Positions 1-6,530 of a stretch of 11,047 bases of DNA are shown piece after piece. Below the pieces are notes generated by a model. It saw only the letters and a list, made by a program, of their open reading frames with translations. It was not told where the DNA came from and searched no databases. The stretch is taken from contig CAMJDE010000041.1 in assembly GCA_946404295.1 (NCBI GenBank), positions 1-11,047 on the forward strand. Reading direction: 5' to 3'. The position numbers and the translations under genes are program-made. Origin of the DNA: an uncultured Clostridia bacterium (GTDB lineage Bacteria; Bacillota; Clostridia; Oscillospirales; CAG-272). How positions within the stretch are numbered: position 1 is the first letter of the stretch; each line of letters begins with the position of its first letter.

Positions 1-2
1 CC

Positions 3-857
3 TACTGCGGCGTGATCGACCTCAAGGACCTGATCGTCGCGCGCCAGGACACCAAACTCGACTCGCTGGTTATGACCTCGTATCCGTCGGTCTACGACAC
101 CGACAGCATCGCGGAAAACCTCGAACGCGTGCGCGGATATTCCGAGGACTCGATCCCGGTGCTTTCGTCCAAGGACGGAACGGTCATCGGCGTCATCACG
201 GCGCAGGACCTGACCGAGGCGGTCAAATCCGACCTCGGCGAGGACTACGCGAAACTCGCCGGTCTGACCGATCGGGAAGATATGAAGGAGCCGCTCTACA
301 AGAGCATCCGCAAACGGATCCCGTGGCTGCTGGTTCTCCTGGTCCTCGGGATCGCCGTCTCGACGGTCATCGGGTTGTTCGAGGGGGTCATCAGTCAGAT
401 CGCCCTGATCGTTTGTTTCCAATCGCTGATCCTCGATATGGCGGGCAACGTCGGCACGCAGTCGCTTGCCGTCACCATCCGGGTCATCTCGGACGGCGCG
501 CTGAAGTTCCGGGAACGGGTGCTTCTCGTCTTGAAAGAGGTGCGGGTCGGGCTGTGCAACGGCGCGATCCTCGGGATCGGATCGTTTGCCGTGGTCGGAC
601 TCTATATCCGGTTCATCAAGGATCAGACCTGGGCGTTCTCGCTTGCCGCCGCCGGCTGCGTCGGCGTCGCTTTGCTCGTCGCGATGGCGATCTCGTCGCT
701 GGTCGGCACGGTCACGCCGCTCTTCTTCAAGCGGATCGGGGTCGATCCCGCCGTCGCGTCGGGTCCCTTGATCACCACGGTCAACGACCTCGTCGCCGTC
801 TGCATCTACTACGGCACCGCGTGGCTTCTGCTGATCCAGGTGCTTCAATTCGTTTGA
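3..857 (+). CDS. mgtE: Magnesium transporter MgtE, 3' part (5' end outside window)
   Basis: Inner-membrane Mg2+ channel of the MgtE/SLC41 family. The reading frame is open to the left edge (Y-C-G-V-I-D-L-K-D-L), so the N-domain and the first CBS domain lie outside the window. About the first 70 visible residues are the second CBS domain (S-E-D-S-I-P-V-L-S and V-I-G-V-I-T-A-Q-D). They are followed by a connecting helix and about five hydrophobic segments. Family signatures are present: D-M-A-G-N-V-G-T-Q-S at the pore and D-P-A-V-A-S-G-P-L-I-T-T-V-N-D near the C-terminus, whose last Asp corresponds to the Mg2+-binding pore aspartate of Thermus MgtE. The gene ends normally with TGA and is followed by a hairpin terminator. 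It is the only protein gene here on the plus strand, and the next gene converges on it. Any upstream Mg2+ riboswitch is out of view. Confidence 0.95.
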   Translation, partial: YCGVIDLKDLIVARQDTKLDSLVMTSYPSVYDTDSIAENLERVRGYSEDSIPVLSSKDGTVIGVITAQDLTEAVKSDLGEDYAKLAGLTDREDMKEPLYKSIRKRIPWLLVLLVLGIAVSTVIGLFEGVISQIALIVCFQSLILDMAGNVGTQSLAVTIRVISDGALKFRERVLLVLKEVRVGLCNGAILGIGSFAVVGLYIRFIKDQTWAFSLAAAGCVGVALLVAMAISSLVGTVTPLFFKRIGVDPAVASGPLITTVNDLVAVCIYYGTAWLLLIQVLQFV

Positions 858-875
858 TTTCAACGAAAAATAACG

Positions 876-902
876 ACCGCCCCCGCAAAACGCGGGGGCG
901 GT
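876..902 (+). terminator. Intrinsic-type terminator of mgtE
   Basis: A perfect 11-bp GC-rich stem (ACCGCCCCCGC at 876-886, its complement at 892-902) with a five-base loop AAAAC starts 19 bases after the mgtE stop. The U-tract on the plus strand is short (GGTTTC). An A-rich stretch precedes the stem (AAAAATAA), so it could also work on minus-strand transcripts arriving from the lipoprotein gene. Confidence 0.75.
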
Positions 903-1000
903 TTCAGACCGTCGACAAACTTGCATGACCGGCAAACGGAAGGACAAAAGGGGGCTCCGAACGCATACGGACAAGGGTGATGCAGAGCAGATAAACGAAG

Positions 1001-1029
1001 AGCGGGGCGGGCGTTTTGCCCGTCCCGCT
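1001..1029. terminator. GC hairpin in the convergent mgtE/lipoprotein gap
   Basis: A 12-bp stem (1001-1012 with 1018-1029, one G-T pair) with a GTTTT loop. On the plus strand it is followed by TTGCCTTTTGCC, on the minus strand by CTTCGTTTATCT, so both tails are T-rich but interrupted. It is probably a bidirectional terminator between the converging genes. I see no gene in 903-1138. Confidence 0.5.
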
Positions 1030-1035
1030 TTGCCT

Positions 1036-1093
1036 TTTGCCGTTTTCGCTCTCTGCCGTACGCTTGTACGCCGACGAGCACGAAAACGGCAAA
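1036..1093. repeat. 13-bp inverted repeat with inner hairpin
   Basis: TTTGCCGTTTTCG (1036-1048) is perfectly complementary to 1081-1093. The 32-base interior holds a smaller hairpin, CGTAC-GCTT-GTACG. It lies 45 bases past the stop codon of the minus-strand lipoprotein gene and just before the 1001-1029 hairpin. The two may together form the transcript end of that gene. No uninterrupted T-tract follows, so a terminator role is an inference. Confidence 0.5.
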
Positions 1094-1138
1094 TCCTGCG
1101 GCGTTTCTCTCGGTCTGTTTTCGGCGGATTTCGCGGGG

Positions 1139-2959
1139 TCAGTTGACCGTCGCGCTGCCGGCGGCGAAGACCGTCGTATAACCGCTGTACGAATAGGCGT
1201 TGGTATAGGTAATCGTCGTGCCGCCGACCGTGACCGTATGGGCGCCGCTCGACAGCCCTTTGGACGAGGTTTGGGTCTTGGTCACGCCGCTCGATACCGA
1301 CCACGAACCCTCGCCGCCGGGACCTCCGCCGGGGCCGCCGCGCCCGCCGCTCATTCTGCCGCCCGCGCCGGGGGCGCACCCGATGACGATCACCGTGCCG
1401 CCGGTGATCGAGACCGTGTTCGCCGCGTCCATCGGGCTCGCCATCTGGCTGTTGGGTCCGCGCGTGATGAGAACGCCGCCAGTGATCTTGATGCCGCCGT
1501 TGGAGTCGATCCCGTCGCGGTCGCCGTTCGGATTGACCGTGACGTCGAGCCGCCCGCCCGAAATATTGATCTGACAAACGGTTTTCTGTTGGCTCTCGGT
1601 CAGGTTGGAGTTGGTCGCGTTCACGCCGTCGTCCTGCGCGAAGACCGTGGTATTTCCGCCCGCGATCTCGATGGTTTCCGCCTCGATCCCCTCGTAACTG
1701 CTCTCGATATTGATTACGGCGTCGCCCGAGATCATGAGAGTCGTGTCGGCGTGGATCCCGTCGTCGCTCGTGTTGATCGTGAGATTGCCGCCCGAGATCA
1801 GGACCGAGCCCGAGTTGGCGTGGATCGCATCGTCGACCGTGTTGATCCGGAAGGTCCCTCCCGCGATCACGATCGCGTACTTGTCGCTTGCGACGTCAAG
1901 CTCGTTTGCCTGCTCGGTATCGGTCGCAAGGTAATAGTCGATCTCGCCGACCCGGATCCCCTTGACGCTCTCTTCAAGCGCCGCGTAGGTCGATCCCGCC
2001 CGCACGCTGTCGCGCGATACCTTTTGGTGCGTCGTGCGGTTGAACATTCCTTTTTCCTGATTTTCGACCGCGACGTAGGCGTCGTTCCAGGTCGGAGTCG
2101 TGGTCAGATCGAAGGTTCCGCCCGCAATATAAACGAAACTGTCCGCCTGGATCCCGTCGCCGAGGACGCTTTCCGTCGTGATCGTCGCGTCCTTGACGTA
2201 GACGTACCCCTTACCGTAATCGAATACGGGCGCCGCATCGACCTCGTCGTAGTCGCTCTCGGCGTGCAGAACGTCCTTGCCGCAGGAAAGGGCGTTGACC
2301 GTAAAACCGTCGAGGTAGATCGAATCCGCCGTGACCGCGTGCTTGTCCGCCGTGACGGTTACGGTTCCGCCCAGCCCGACGAAGACCGCGTCGCACGCGA
2401 TCGCGGATTTGGTCGAGACGATCGTCAGCGAGCCGGTCCCGTTGATCACGAGATTTTCTTTGCTGTCGATCACGTGCTTCGCGGTTTCACCGCTGTTGGA
2501 GAGGGAGGAGTCGCCCAGCAGCGTGATCGTGAGATATGCGCCCTTCTTCGACGAGATCGCCGCCGCACCCTCGACCGAAAGCGTCGCGTTTTCGAGATAA
2601 ATATGCACGTCGCCGGCGTTTTTGGCGACCGTGATCGGACCCGTCAGCGCGCCGGAGAAATAGTAATCTCCCGCTTCCTCGATCGTGTAGACGTCGGTCT
2701 TGTATTCTGCCGGGAGAACGGCGTTCTTCTGATCTTCGGTCAGCCCGTCGATCAGCGCCGTGACCGCCTCGAAGATCGACGCGTAGGTTTCCGATTGATC
2801 CGCGATCTCGTTTTGTCCTTCGTCGGGGTCGACGTCGGAGGCGGTTGGGGCGCCGGTCGCGTTTGCCGTGCCGTCGGAGGTCGCGTCGTCGGTCACGCCG
2901 CAGGAGGCGAGCGCCGCCGCAAGAAGCAGGGCGAGCAAAAGGGAAATGATCTTTTTCAT
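1139..2959 (-). CDS. Carbohydrate-binding beta-helix lipoprotein, Cthe_2159-like
   Basis: A 606-residue secreted lipoprotein. It has a signal peptide of K-K, a hydrophobic core, and the lipobox L-A-S-C with lipidated Cys20. A flexible Ser/Thr/Asp/Gly-rich linker runs to about residue 55. The rest is a right-handed parallel beta-helix built from repeated strands (I-x-G-G-x-x-x-I). Acidic turns recur: G-D-G-I-Q-A-D (267-273), D-D-A-I-H-A-N (376-382), D-D-G-I-H-A-D (399-405), Y-E-G-I-E-A-E (422-428), D-D-G-V-N-A-T (443-449) and R-D-G-I-D-S-N (481-487). This pattern matches the Cthe_2159 'carbohydrate-binding domain-containing protein' family, known for Ca2+-dependent binding of plant polysaccharides. 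A Gly-rich segment (about 532-551) precedes the C-terminal strands. The start is fixed by AAGGAGA seven bases upstream of the ATG and by the signal peptide; an upstream in-frame ATG would bury the signal. The gene follows the histidine kinase gene and carries its own regulated promoter. The true ligand is unknown. Confidence 0.87.
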   Translation of the reverse strand: MKKIISLLLALLLAAALASCGVTDDATSDGTANATGAPTASDVDPDEGQNEIADQSETYASIFEAVTALIDGLTEDQKNAVLPAEYKTDVYTIEEAGDYYFSGALTGPITVAKNAGDVHIYLENATLSVEGAAAISSKKGAYLTITLLGDSSLSNSGETAKHVIDSKENLVINGTGSLTIVSTKSAIACDAVFVGLGGTVTVTADKHAVTADSIYLDGFTVNALSCGKDVLHAESDYDEVDAAPVFDYGKGYVYVKDATITTESVLGDGIQADSFVYIAGGTFDLTTTPTWNDAYVAVENQEKGMFNRTTHQKVSRDSVRAGSTYAALEESVKGIRVGEIDYYLATDTEQANELDVASDKYAIVIAGGTFRINTVDDAIHANSGSVLISGGNLTINTSDDGIHADTTLMISGDAVINIESSYEGIEAETIEIAGGNTTVFAQDDGVNATNSNLTESQQKTVCQINISGGRLDVTVNPNGDRDGIDSNGGIKITGGVLITRGPNSQMASPMDAANTVSITGGTVIVIGCAPGAGGRMSGGRGGPGGGPGGEGSWSVSSGVTKTQTSSKGLSSGAHTVTVGGTTITYTNAYSYSGYTTVFAAGSATVN

Positions 2960-2998
2960 TTTGGTTTCTCCTTCTTTCGGTTGATTGAAAACGGAAAT

Positions 2999-3035
2999 CC
3001 TCATCCGCTTGTCGCTATGATCATAACGGATGAGG
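2999..3035. repeat. 9-bp inverted repeat in the lipoprotein promoter region
   Basis: CCTCATCCG (2999-3007) and CGGATGAGG (3027-3035) are perfect complements separated by 19 bases that contain the palindrome ATGATCAT. The right arm fills most of the gap between the regulator box and the -10 element of the lipoprotein promoter; the left arm falls in the predicted leader. It can form an RNA hairpin only in read-through transcripts from the kinase gene, where it could attenuate transcription. As DNA it could be a second protein site. Function inferred only. Confidence 0.5.
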
Positions 3036-3052
3036 ATTGAAGGAAGATTGAA
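3020..3052 (-). promoter_or_regulatory. Lipoprotein promoter with response-regulator direct repeat
   Basis: On the minus strand, TTCAATC-TTCC-TTCAATC (3052 to 3035) is an exact 7-bp direct repeat with an 11-bp period. Ten bases after the second TTCAAT comes TATGAT (3025-3020), five of six bases of the consensus -10. No consensus -35 is seen; the repeat occupies that place. This is the layout of promoters activated by OmpR/PhoB-type regulators, which bind as head-to-tail dimers on 11-bp repeats. The same box stands before the response regulator gene. Predicted start of transcription is near 3013. Confidence 0.75.
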
Positions 3053-3061
3053 GGAGTTTGA

Positions 3062-4339
3062 TTATTCGGATTTTTTTGCGGGGAGCTGCACCGTGAAGAT
3101 CGCTTTCCCGTTTTTGTACGCGGCAGAGATCGTCCCGCCGTGCGCCAGGACGATCGCCTGCGCGATGGAGAGACCGAGCCCGTAGTGCGGCGCGTTCTCC
3201 GTCCGCGCCTCGTCGGCTCTGTAGAAACGGTCGAACAGCCGGGCGAGCTGCTCCGCGCCGATCTCCTCCGCGTCGTTTGTGACGGTCAGGATCGCCGCGT
3301 GACGCTCGCGCCAAAGCGACAGTTCGATCCGGTCGCCTATCCCGTGGGACAGGGCGTTGTCGAGCAGGATCGAGACGAGTTGCCGGAGTTGGTTTGCGTT
3401 GCCTTCCACAAAGACGCCGGGTTCAATTTGCGATTCGATCTTTTTGCCCCGCTCGAAGGCGAGCGACTCGAAGGGAAGCGCCTCGCCCGTCGTCAACTCG
3501 GACAGGTCGAGCGTTTCTTTCGGGACGTCGCGCCGCTCGGCGCGGGAGAGGAACAGGAGTTGCTTGACGAGGTCCGCCATCCGTCCGTTTTCGTATTCGA
3601 CGTTGGACAGCCACTCGTTTTCGCCGATCTGCCGCTTTAAGAGTTCGCAGTTGGCGGAGACGACCGCGATCGGGGTTTTCAGTTCGTGTCCCGCGTCGGA
3701 GACGAACCGCTTTTGCTTTTCGTCGTTTTCCTCGAGCGGGCGGACGATCCGCCGCGCGAGAAAGATCGAGATCAGAAGCAGGATCGCGGTGGCGGCAGAC
3801 CCGATCAGCAGCATCTGACGGAAGAGCAGCGTTTGGTTCTTGTCGTTGATCGTTCCGTCGATCATCGCGACCAGCGTATAGCCGTCGCGCTCCTCGACAA
3901 GATAGGTCAGCCCGCCGGTCTTTCCGCTTTTCTTTCCCTTGTTCAGAATTGACGTCGCGATCTCGATCAGGGAGTCTTCGCTTTGCAGATCCCGCTCTCC
4001 GGTATTGACCGCGAGGATCTCTCCGTTTTCCGATACGGCGACGGCGTAGAAGGTCGAAAGTCGGAACGCCGGCTCGTTCCTCCCGGGTCGGTCGCCCGGC
4101 GGGGGCGGCGGGGGATTCGTTTCTTCGGTTCCCGGTTCGGCGTCGCCCGGCGGAAGCGCGTCCTCTTGCGCCTCGTTCTCGAGAGAAAAGCGTTCGGCAA
4201 AGGTTTTCAGCATTTCTTCGTTTTCACGGTGAAGGGCGACGCGATTGGAAAGATAGATCGTCGTCAGCGTGACGATCATCAGGGCGAGAAGAGAAAAGAC
4301 GACCGTAAAGACGATCTTTCGTTTCGTTTTATTGAACAT
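3062..4339 (-). CDS. Membrane sensor histidine kinase
   Basis: A 425-residue transmembrane sensor kinase that phosphorylates the regulator encoded just upstream. TM1 is about residues 9-30. An extracellular region of about 145 residues follows, containing an acidic stretch and a run of six prolines (76-81, P-P-P-P-P-P-G-D). TM2 is about 175-194. The dimerisation/phosphoacceptor motif is F-V-S-D-A-G-H-E-L-K-T-P with His218. The ATPase domain shows the N-box L-L-D-N-A-L-S-H (Asn328), the F-box L-F-D-R-F-Y-R-A-D and the G2 box Y-G-L-G-L-S. The G1 position reads V-T-N-D-A-E, with Ala where Gly is usual in this subgroup (N-D/T-G). ATG is preceded by GAGGTG, and the first 11 bases overlap the end of the regulator gene, pointing to coupled translation. 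The sensor region matches no domain I recognise, so the stimulus is unknown; the lipoprotein gene downstream suggests an envelope-related signal. Confidence 0.93.
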   Translation of the reverse strand: MFNKTKRKIVFTVVFSLLALMIVTLTTIYLSNRVALHRENEEMLKTFAERFSLENEAQEDALPPGDAEPGTEETNPPPPPPGDRPGRNEPAFRLSTFYAVAVSENGEILAVNTGERDLQSEDSLIEIATSILNKGKKSGKTGGLTYLVEERDGYTLVAMIDGTINDKNQTLLFRQMLLIGSAATAILLLISIFLARRIVRPLEENDEKQKRFVSDAGHELKTPIAVVSANCELLKRQIGENEWLSNVEYENGRMADLVKQLLFLSRAERRDVPKETLDLSELTTGEALPFESLAFERGKKIESQIEPGVFVEGNANQLRQLVSILLDNALSHGIGDRIELSLWRERHAAILTVTNDAEEIGAEQLARLFDRFYRADEARTENAPHYGLGLSIAQAIVLAHGGTISAAYKNGKAIFTVQLPAKKSE

Positions 4340-5012
4340 CGCGGCACCTCAATTCGTAGCCGATCCCGCGGAGCGCCTTGATCTCGCAGCGCGATTTCAC
4401 AAACGCGAGCTTCTTTCTCGCAAAGGACGTATATACCTCGACGTTGTTGTATTCCGCGTCGCTTTCGTACCCCCATACCTTGAGCGCGATCTGCTCGCGG
4501 GAGAGCACCCGTCCCCCGTTGGCGATCAGGTATTCGAGGATCCGGAGTTCCTTTTCGCCGAGCCGGACAGTCAGCCCGTTCGCGCAGGTCAGGACGGCGT
4601 TTTTCACGTCGAGCGTCAGGTCTTCAAAGGTCAGACTTCCGTCGCTTGTCGGCAGGTTGCGCCTGCCGAGCGCGCGGAGACGGGCGAGCAGTTCTTTGAC
4701 GAGAAAGGGCTTGGTCAGATAGTCGTCGGCGCCGCTGTCAAGCCCCTCCACTTTGTCGTCGAGTTCGCTTTTGGCGGTCAGCATCAGGATCGGGGTGCGG
4801 ACGCCCGCCGCGCGGGCTTCTTTCGCGACCGAAAAACCGTTCTTTTTCGGCATCATCACGTCGAGTACGGCAAGGTCGTAGACGCCGCTCTCCAATTCAA
4901 ACAGCGCGTCCTCGCCGTTCTCGACCGACGTCACCTCGTAGTTTTCCTGACGCAGGATCTCGCACAGCGCCCGATTCATTCTTTTTTCGTCTTCGGCAAG
5001 CAGCAGTTTCAC
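4329..5012 (-). CDS. OmpR/PhoB-family response regulator
   Basis: A 227-residue DNA-binding response regulator. The receiver domain (1-about 115) has the acidic pair E7-D8, phosphoacceptor Asp51 (L-A-V-L-D-V-M-M-P), Thr79 and Lys101 (L-T-K-P-F). The winged-helix effector domain (about 128-223) contains L-G-E-K-E-L-R-I-L-E-Y-L, S-R-E-Q-I-A-L-K-V-W-G-Y and the closing G-I-G-Y-E-L wing. The start codon is GTG, supported by GGAGGG nine bases upstream; a GTG start may keep its level low. Upstream lies the same TTCAATC direct repeat as before the lipoprotein gene, so positive autoregulation is likely. The kinase gene overlaps its 3' end by 11 bases. In the OmpR family the wing domain binds 11-bp-period direct repeats head to tail, which fits those boxes. 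Confidence 0.95.
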   Translation of the reverse strand: MKLLLAEDEKRMNRALCEILRQENYEVTSVENGEDALFELESGVYDLAVLDVMMPKKNGFSVAKEARAAGVRTPILMLTAKSELDDKVEGLDSGADDYLTKPFLVKELLARLRALGRRNLPTSDGSLTFEDLTLDVKNAVLTCANGLTVRLGEKELRILEYLIANGGRVLSREQIALKVWGYESDAEYNNVEVYTSFARKKLAFVKSRCEIKALRGIGYELRCRDVQ

Positions 5013-5038
5013 TTGATTTGTCCCTCCGCGTTTTTTTA

Positions 5039-5071
5039 AGGATACCGCGCGGATATTGAAGAAAGATTGAA
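5039..5071 (-). promoter_or_regulatory. Response regulator promoter with the same direct repeat
   Basis: On the minus strand TTCAATCTTTCTTCAAT (5071 to 5055) differs from the box before the lipoprotein gene at one of 17 positions. Ten bases later stands TATCCT (5044-5039), a weak -10, giving the same geometry as the lipoprotein promoter. The box is 42 bases from the GTG start. A weak -10 with an activator box in place of -35 suits an autoactivated promoter. Transcription may also arrive from the glutathione peroxidase gene, since I see no terminator in the 73-base gap. Confidence 0.72.
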
Positions 5072-5085
5072 AAGGAATCGGCTTT

Positions 5086-5631
5086 TCAGAGCGCGGCTTC
5101 GACCGCGGCTCTGACGTCTTTCATATCGACGGTCGGCTCAAAGCGCGCGAGCACCTTGCCCTCCCGGTCGATCAGGAACTTCGTGAAGTTCCATTTGATA
5201 TACGCCTTGTCGCCGAACTTCTTGTTGTTCATCTTCGCGAACTTGTTGAGCATGGCGTTCTTTAACCCCTTACCGAACCCCTCGAAGGGCTTTTCGGTCG
5301 CAAGGAAAGCGAACAGGGGATCGGCGGAGTCGCCGTTGACGTCGATCTTCCGGAACTGCGGGAACTCGGTCCCGAACTTGACGGTGCAGAACTCGTGGAT
5401 CTCGTCGTCGCTCCCGGGCGCCTGCCCCGCGAACTGGTTGCAGGGGAAGTCGAGAATCTCGAACCCCTTGTCCTTCAGGTCGCGGTACGTTTCCTCGAGC
5501 GGTTCGTAGTGCGGGGTAAAGCCGCAGCCGGTCGCCGTGTTGACGATCAGCAGCACCTTGCCCGCGTAGTCGGAGAGGGAAATCTCGTTCCCCTGACGAT
5601 CCTTGACCTTGAAATCGTAAACGGTTTTCAT
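5086..5631 (-). CDS. Glutathione peroxidase family thiol peroxidase (Cys type)
   Basis: A 181-residue cytoplasmic peroxidase reducing H2O2 and organic hydroperoxides. The catalytic tetrad is visible: Cys36 (N-T-A-T-G-C-G-F-T-P), Gln70 (F-P-C-N-Q-F-A-G-Q), Trp147 and Asn148 (I-K-W-N-F-T-K-F-L). The peroxidatic residue is an ordinary Cys codon, not selenocysteine. Cys82 (H-E-F-C-T-V-K-F) sits where thioredoxin-dependent plant and bacterial members keep their resolving Cys, so thioredoxin rather than glutathione is the likelier reductant; Cys64 is the conserved but usually non-essential one. Length is normal for the family. AAAGGAGA precedes the ATG. It is the third gene after an OhrR-like regulator and a flavodoxin-like gene, 19 bases behind the latter, so it is probably induced by peroxide through that regulator. 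Confidence 0.93.
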   Translation of the reverse strand: MKTVYDFKVKDRQGNEISLSDYAGKVLLIVNTATGCGFTPHYEPLEETYRDLKDKGFEILDFPCNQFAGQAPGSDDEIHEFCTVKFGTEFPQFRKIDVNGDSADPLFAFLATEKPFEGFGKGLKNAMLNKFAKMNNKKFGDKAYIKWNFTKFLIDREGKVLARFEPTVDMKDVRAAVEAAL

Positions 5632-5650
5632 TTTTTCTTATCTCCTTTTT

Positions 5651-6061
5651 TTATTCAAACGATTTGGCGAATTCTCCCGCGCGGGAGAGATCCTCTTCGG
5701 TCGGGCGCCCCCGATTGATGAAGATCCAGGACGCGGCGCAATGGAACTCTCTTTCCGAGAGCGGGATGCCGAGGCGGTCGGTCGTTTTTCGGACGGCTTT
5801 CCGGGTCGATTTGCCCGAGGCGGAGGTGTTCATGTTCACGACCTCGCCGATCCTGTCGCGGTTCCGTTCGAGGAACGCCGTTACCTCGGCGTCGACGTTC
5901 GCCGCGTACATCGCGTTGAGCAGGAAGAGCCGATCGACCTGTTCGGAAAGGTCCTCCGAGACGGGAAGCGCCTCGATCCCGAGCGCCGCCGAAACGGCGT
6001 CGGCGAGTTTTTTGGTGTTGCCCTTTTTGGAGCGCGTAAAGAAACGGATCGCAGTCTTCAT
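5651..6061 (-). CDS. Small flavodoxin-like protein
   Basis: A 136-residue cytoplasmic protein with a flavodoxin-type FMN phosphate loop at the N-terminus: beta strand A-I-R-F-F-T then R-S-K-K-G-N-T-K-K-L (G14-N15-T16), matching the T/S-x-T-G-N-T pattern. A second strand (R-L-F-L-L-N-A, 44-50) and a Ser/Gly-rich turn N-T-S-A-S-G-K-S (78-85) fit the remaining flavin-binding loops. It probably carries electrons or reduces small molecules; partner and substrate cannot be told from sequence. The ATG (6061-6059) overlaps the TGA of the MarR gene as ATGA, and AGGAGA lies nine bases upstream, so translation is coupled. The same frame is open well upstream of this ATG, but there it lies over the MarR gene and lacks a protein-like composition. 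Confidence 0.83.
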   Translation of the reverse strand: MKTAIRFFTRSKKGNTKKLADAVSAALGIEALPVSEDLSEQVDRLFLLNAMYAANVDAEVTAFLERNRDRIGEVVNMNTSASGKSTRKAVRKTTDRLGIPLSEREFHCAASWIFINRGRPTEEDLSRAGEFAKSFE

Positions 6062-6513
6062 TTGTCGTTCTCCTTTTTTTCTTTTTCCCCGTCGAGCATC
6101 TTGTATAGGATCCGGTAAAGCGCCGCCGCCTCTTCTGCCGAGAGGCAAAACTCCCGCGCGATACATTCCGGCACCGGGAGCGCCGCGTCGCGCAGTTTTT
6201 CCCCCGCCGGGGTCAGCGAGATAACGAGGTTGCGTTCGTCGGTCTCGTCCTTCGCCTTCTCGATATACCCCTTGTCCCGCAGTTTTCGGAGCAGGGGAGC
6301 GAGGGTGTTGGATTTCAGGGACAGCGCCTCGCAGAGGACCTTTTCGTTCGCCCGTCCCCTTTCCCACAGCACCATCATCACGATATACTGGGTGTAGGTC
6401 AGGTCGAGTTTTTCAAGCAGGGGCTGGTACTTCCGCGTGATCAGATTGGAAACCGCGTAGAGCGGAAAACAGATCTGGTTTTTCAGGCGGAGCGCCTCGT
6501 ATCGATCGTCCAT
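6058..6513 (-). CDS. OhrR-type MarR family peroxide-sensing repressor
   Basis: A 151-residue winged-helix repressor of the MarR family, OhrR subgroup. N-Q-I-C-F-P-L-Y-A carries the peroxide-sensing Cys at position 15, the same number as in Bacillus subtilis OhrR, and the tyrosines known to hold that Cys are also present (Tyr19, Tyr29 in R-K-Y-Q-P-L-L, Tyr40 in L-T-Y-T-Q-Y). The recognition helix region is S-L-K-S-N-T-L-A-P-L-L-R-K-L, followed by the wing D-E-R-N-L-V. Two more Cys (117, 123) lie near the C-terminal helix, so a two-Cys oxidation mechanism is possible. I chose the ATG over a GTG nine bases upstream because the Shine-Dalgarno GAGGTG covers that GTG. A palindrome in its own promoter indicates autorepression. 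No ohr gene is next to it; the operon continues with a flavodoxin-like protein and a glutathione peroxidase. Confidence 0.9.
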   Translation of the reverse strand: MDDRYEALRLKNQICFPLYAVSNLITRKYQPLLEKLDLTYTQYIVMMVLWERGRANEKVLCEALSLKSNTLAPLLRKLRDKGYIEKAKDETDERNLVISLTPAGEKLRDAALPVPECIAREFCLSAEEAAALYRILYKMLDGEKEKKENDK

Positions 6514-6530
6514 TTTCGTCACCTCGCCTT

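Noticed and set aside
2983..2989. A further single TTCAATC (minus strand) in the lipoprotein leader
   Set aside because: A lone 7-mer within the predicted transcript, not phased with the 11-bp repeat; chance occurrence is likely.
1016..3040. A 674-codon open frame on the plus strand across the lipoprotein gene
   Set aside because: The translation is a monotonous Arg/Asp/Val-rich string without domain features. It is the antisense shadow of the GC-rich lipoprotein gene, which has signal peptide, lipobox, Shine-Dalgarno and beta-helix repeats.
5521..5530. Selenocysteine in the glutathione peroxidase
   Set aside because: The catalytic codon reads TGC (Cys) on the minus strand, not TGA, so no recoding is needed.
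5651..6367. A long upstream extension of the flavodoxin-like gene
   Set aside because: The first 102 codons lie out of frame over the MarR gene and read as Arg/Gly-rich noise; the ATG at 6061 has AGGAGA and an ATGA overlap.
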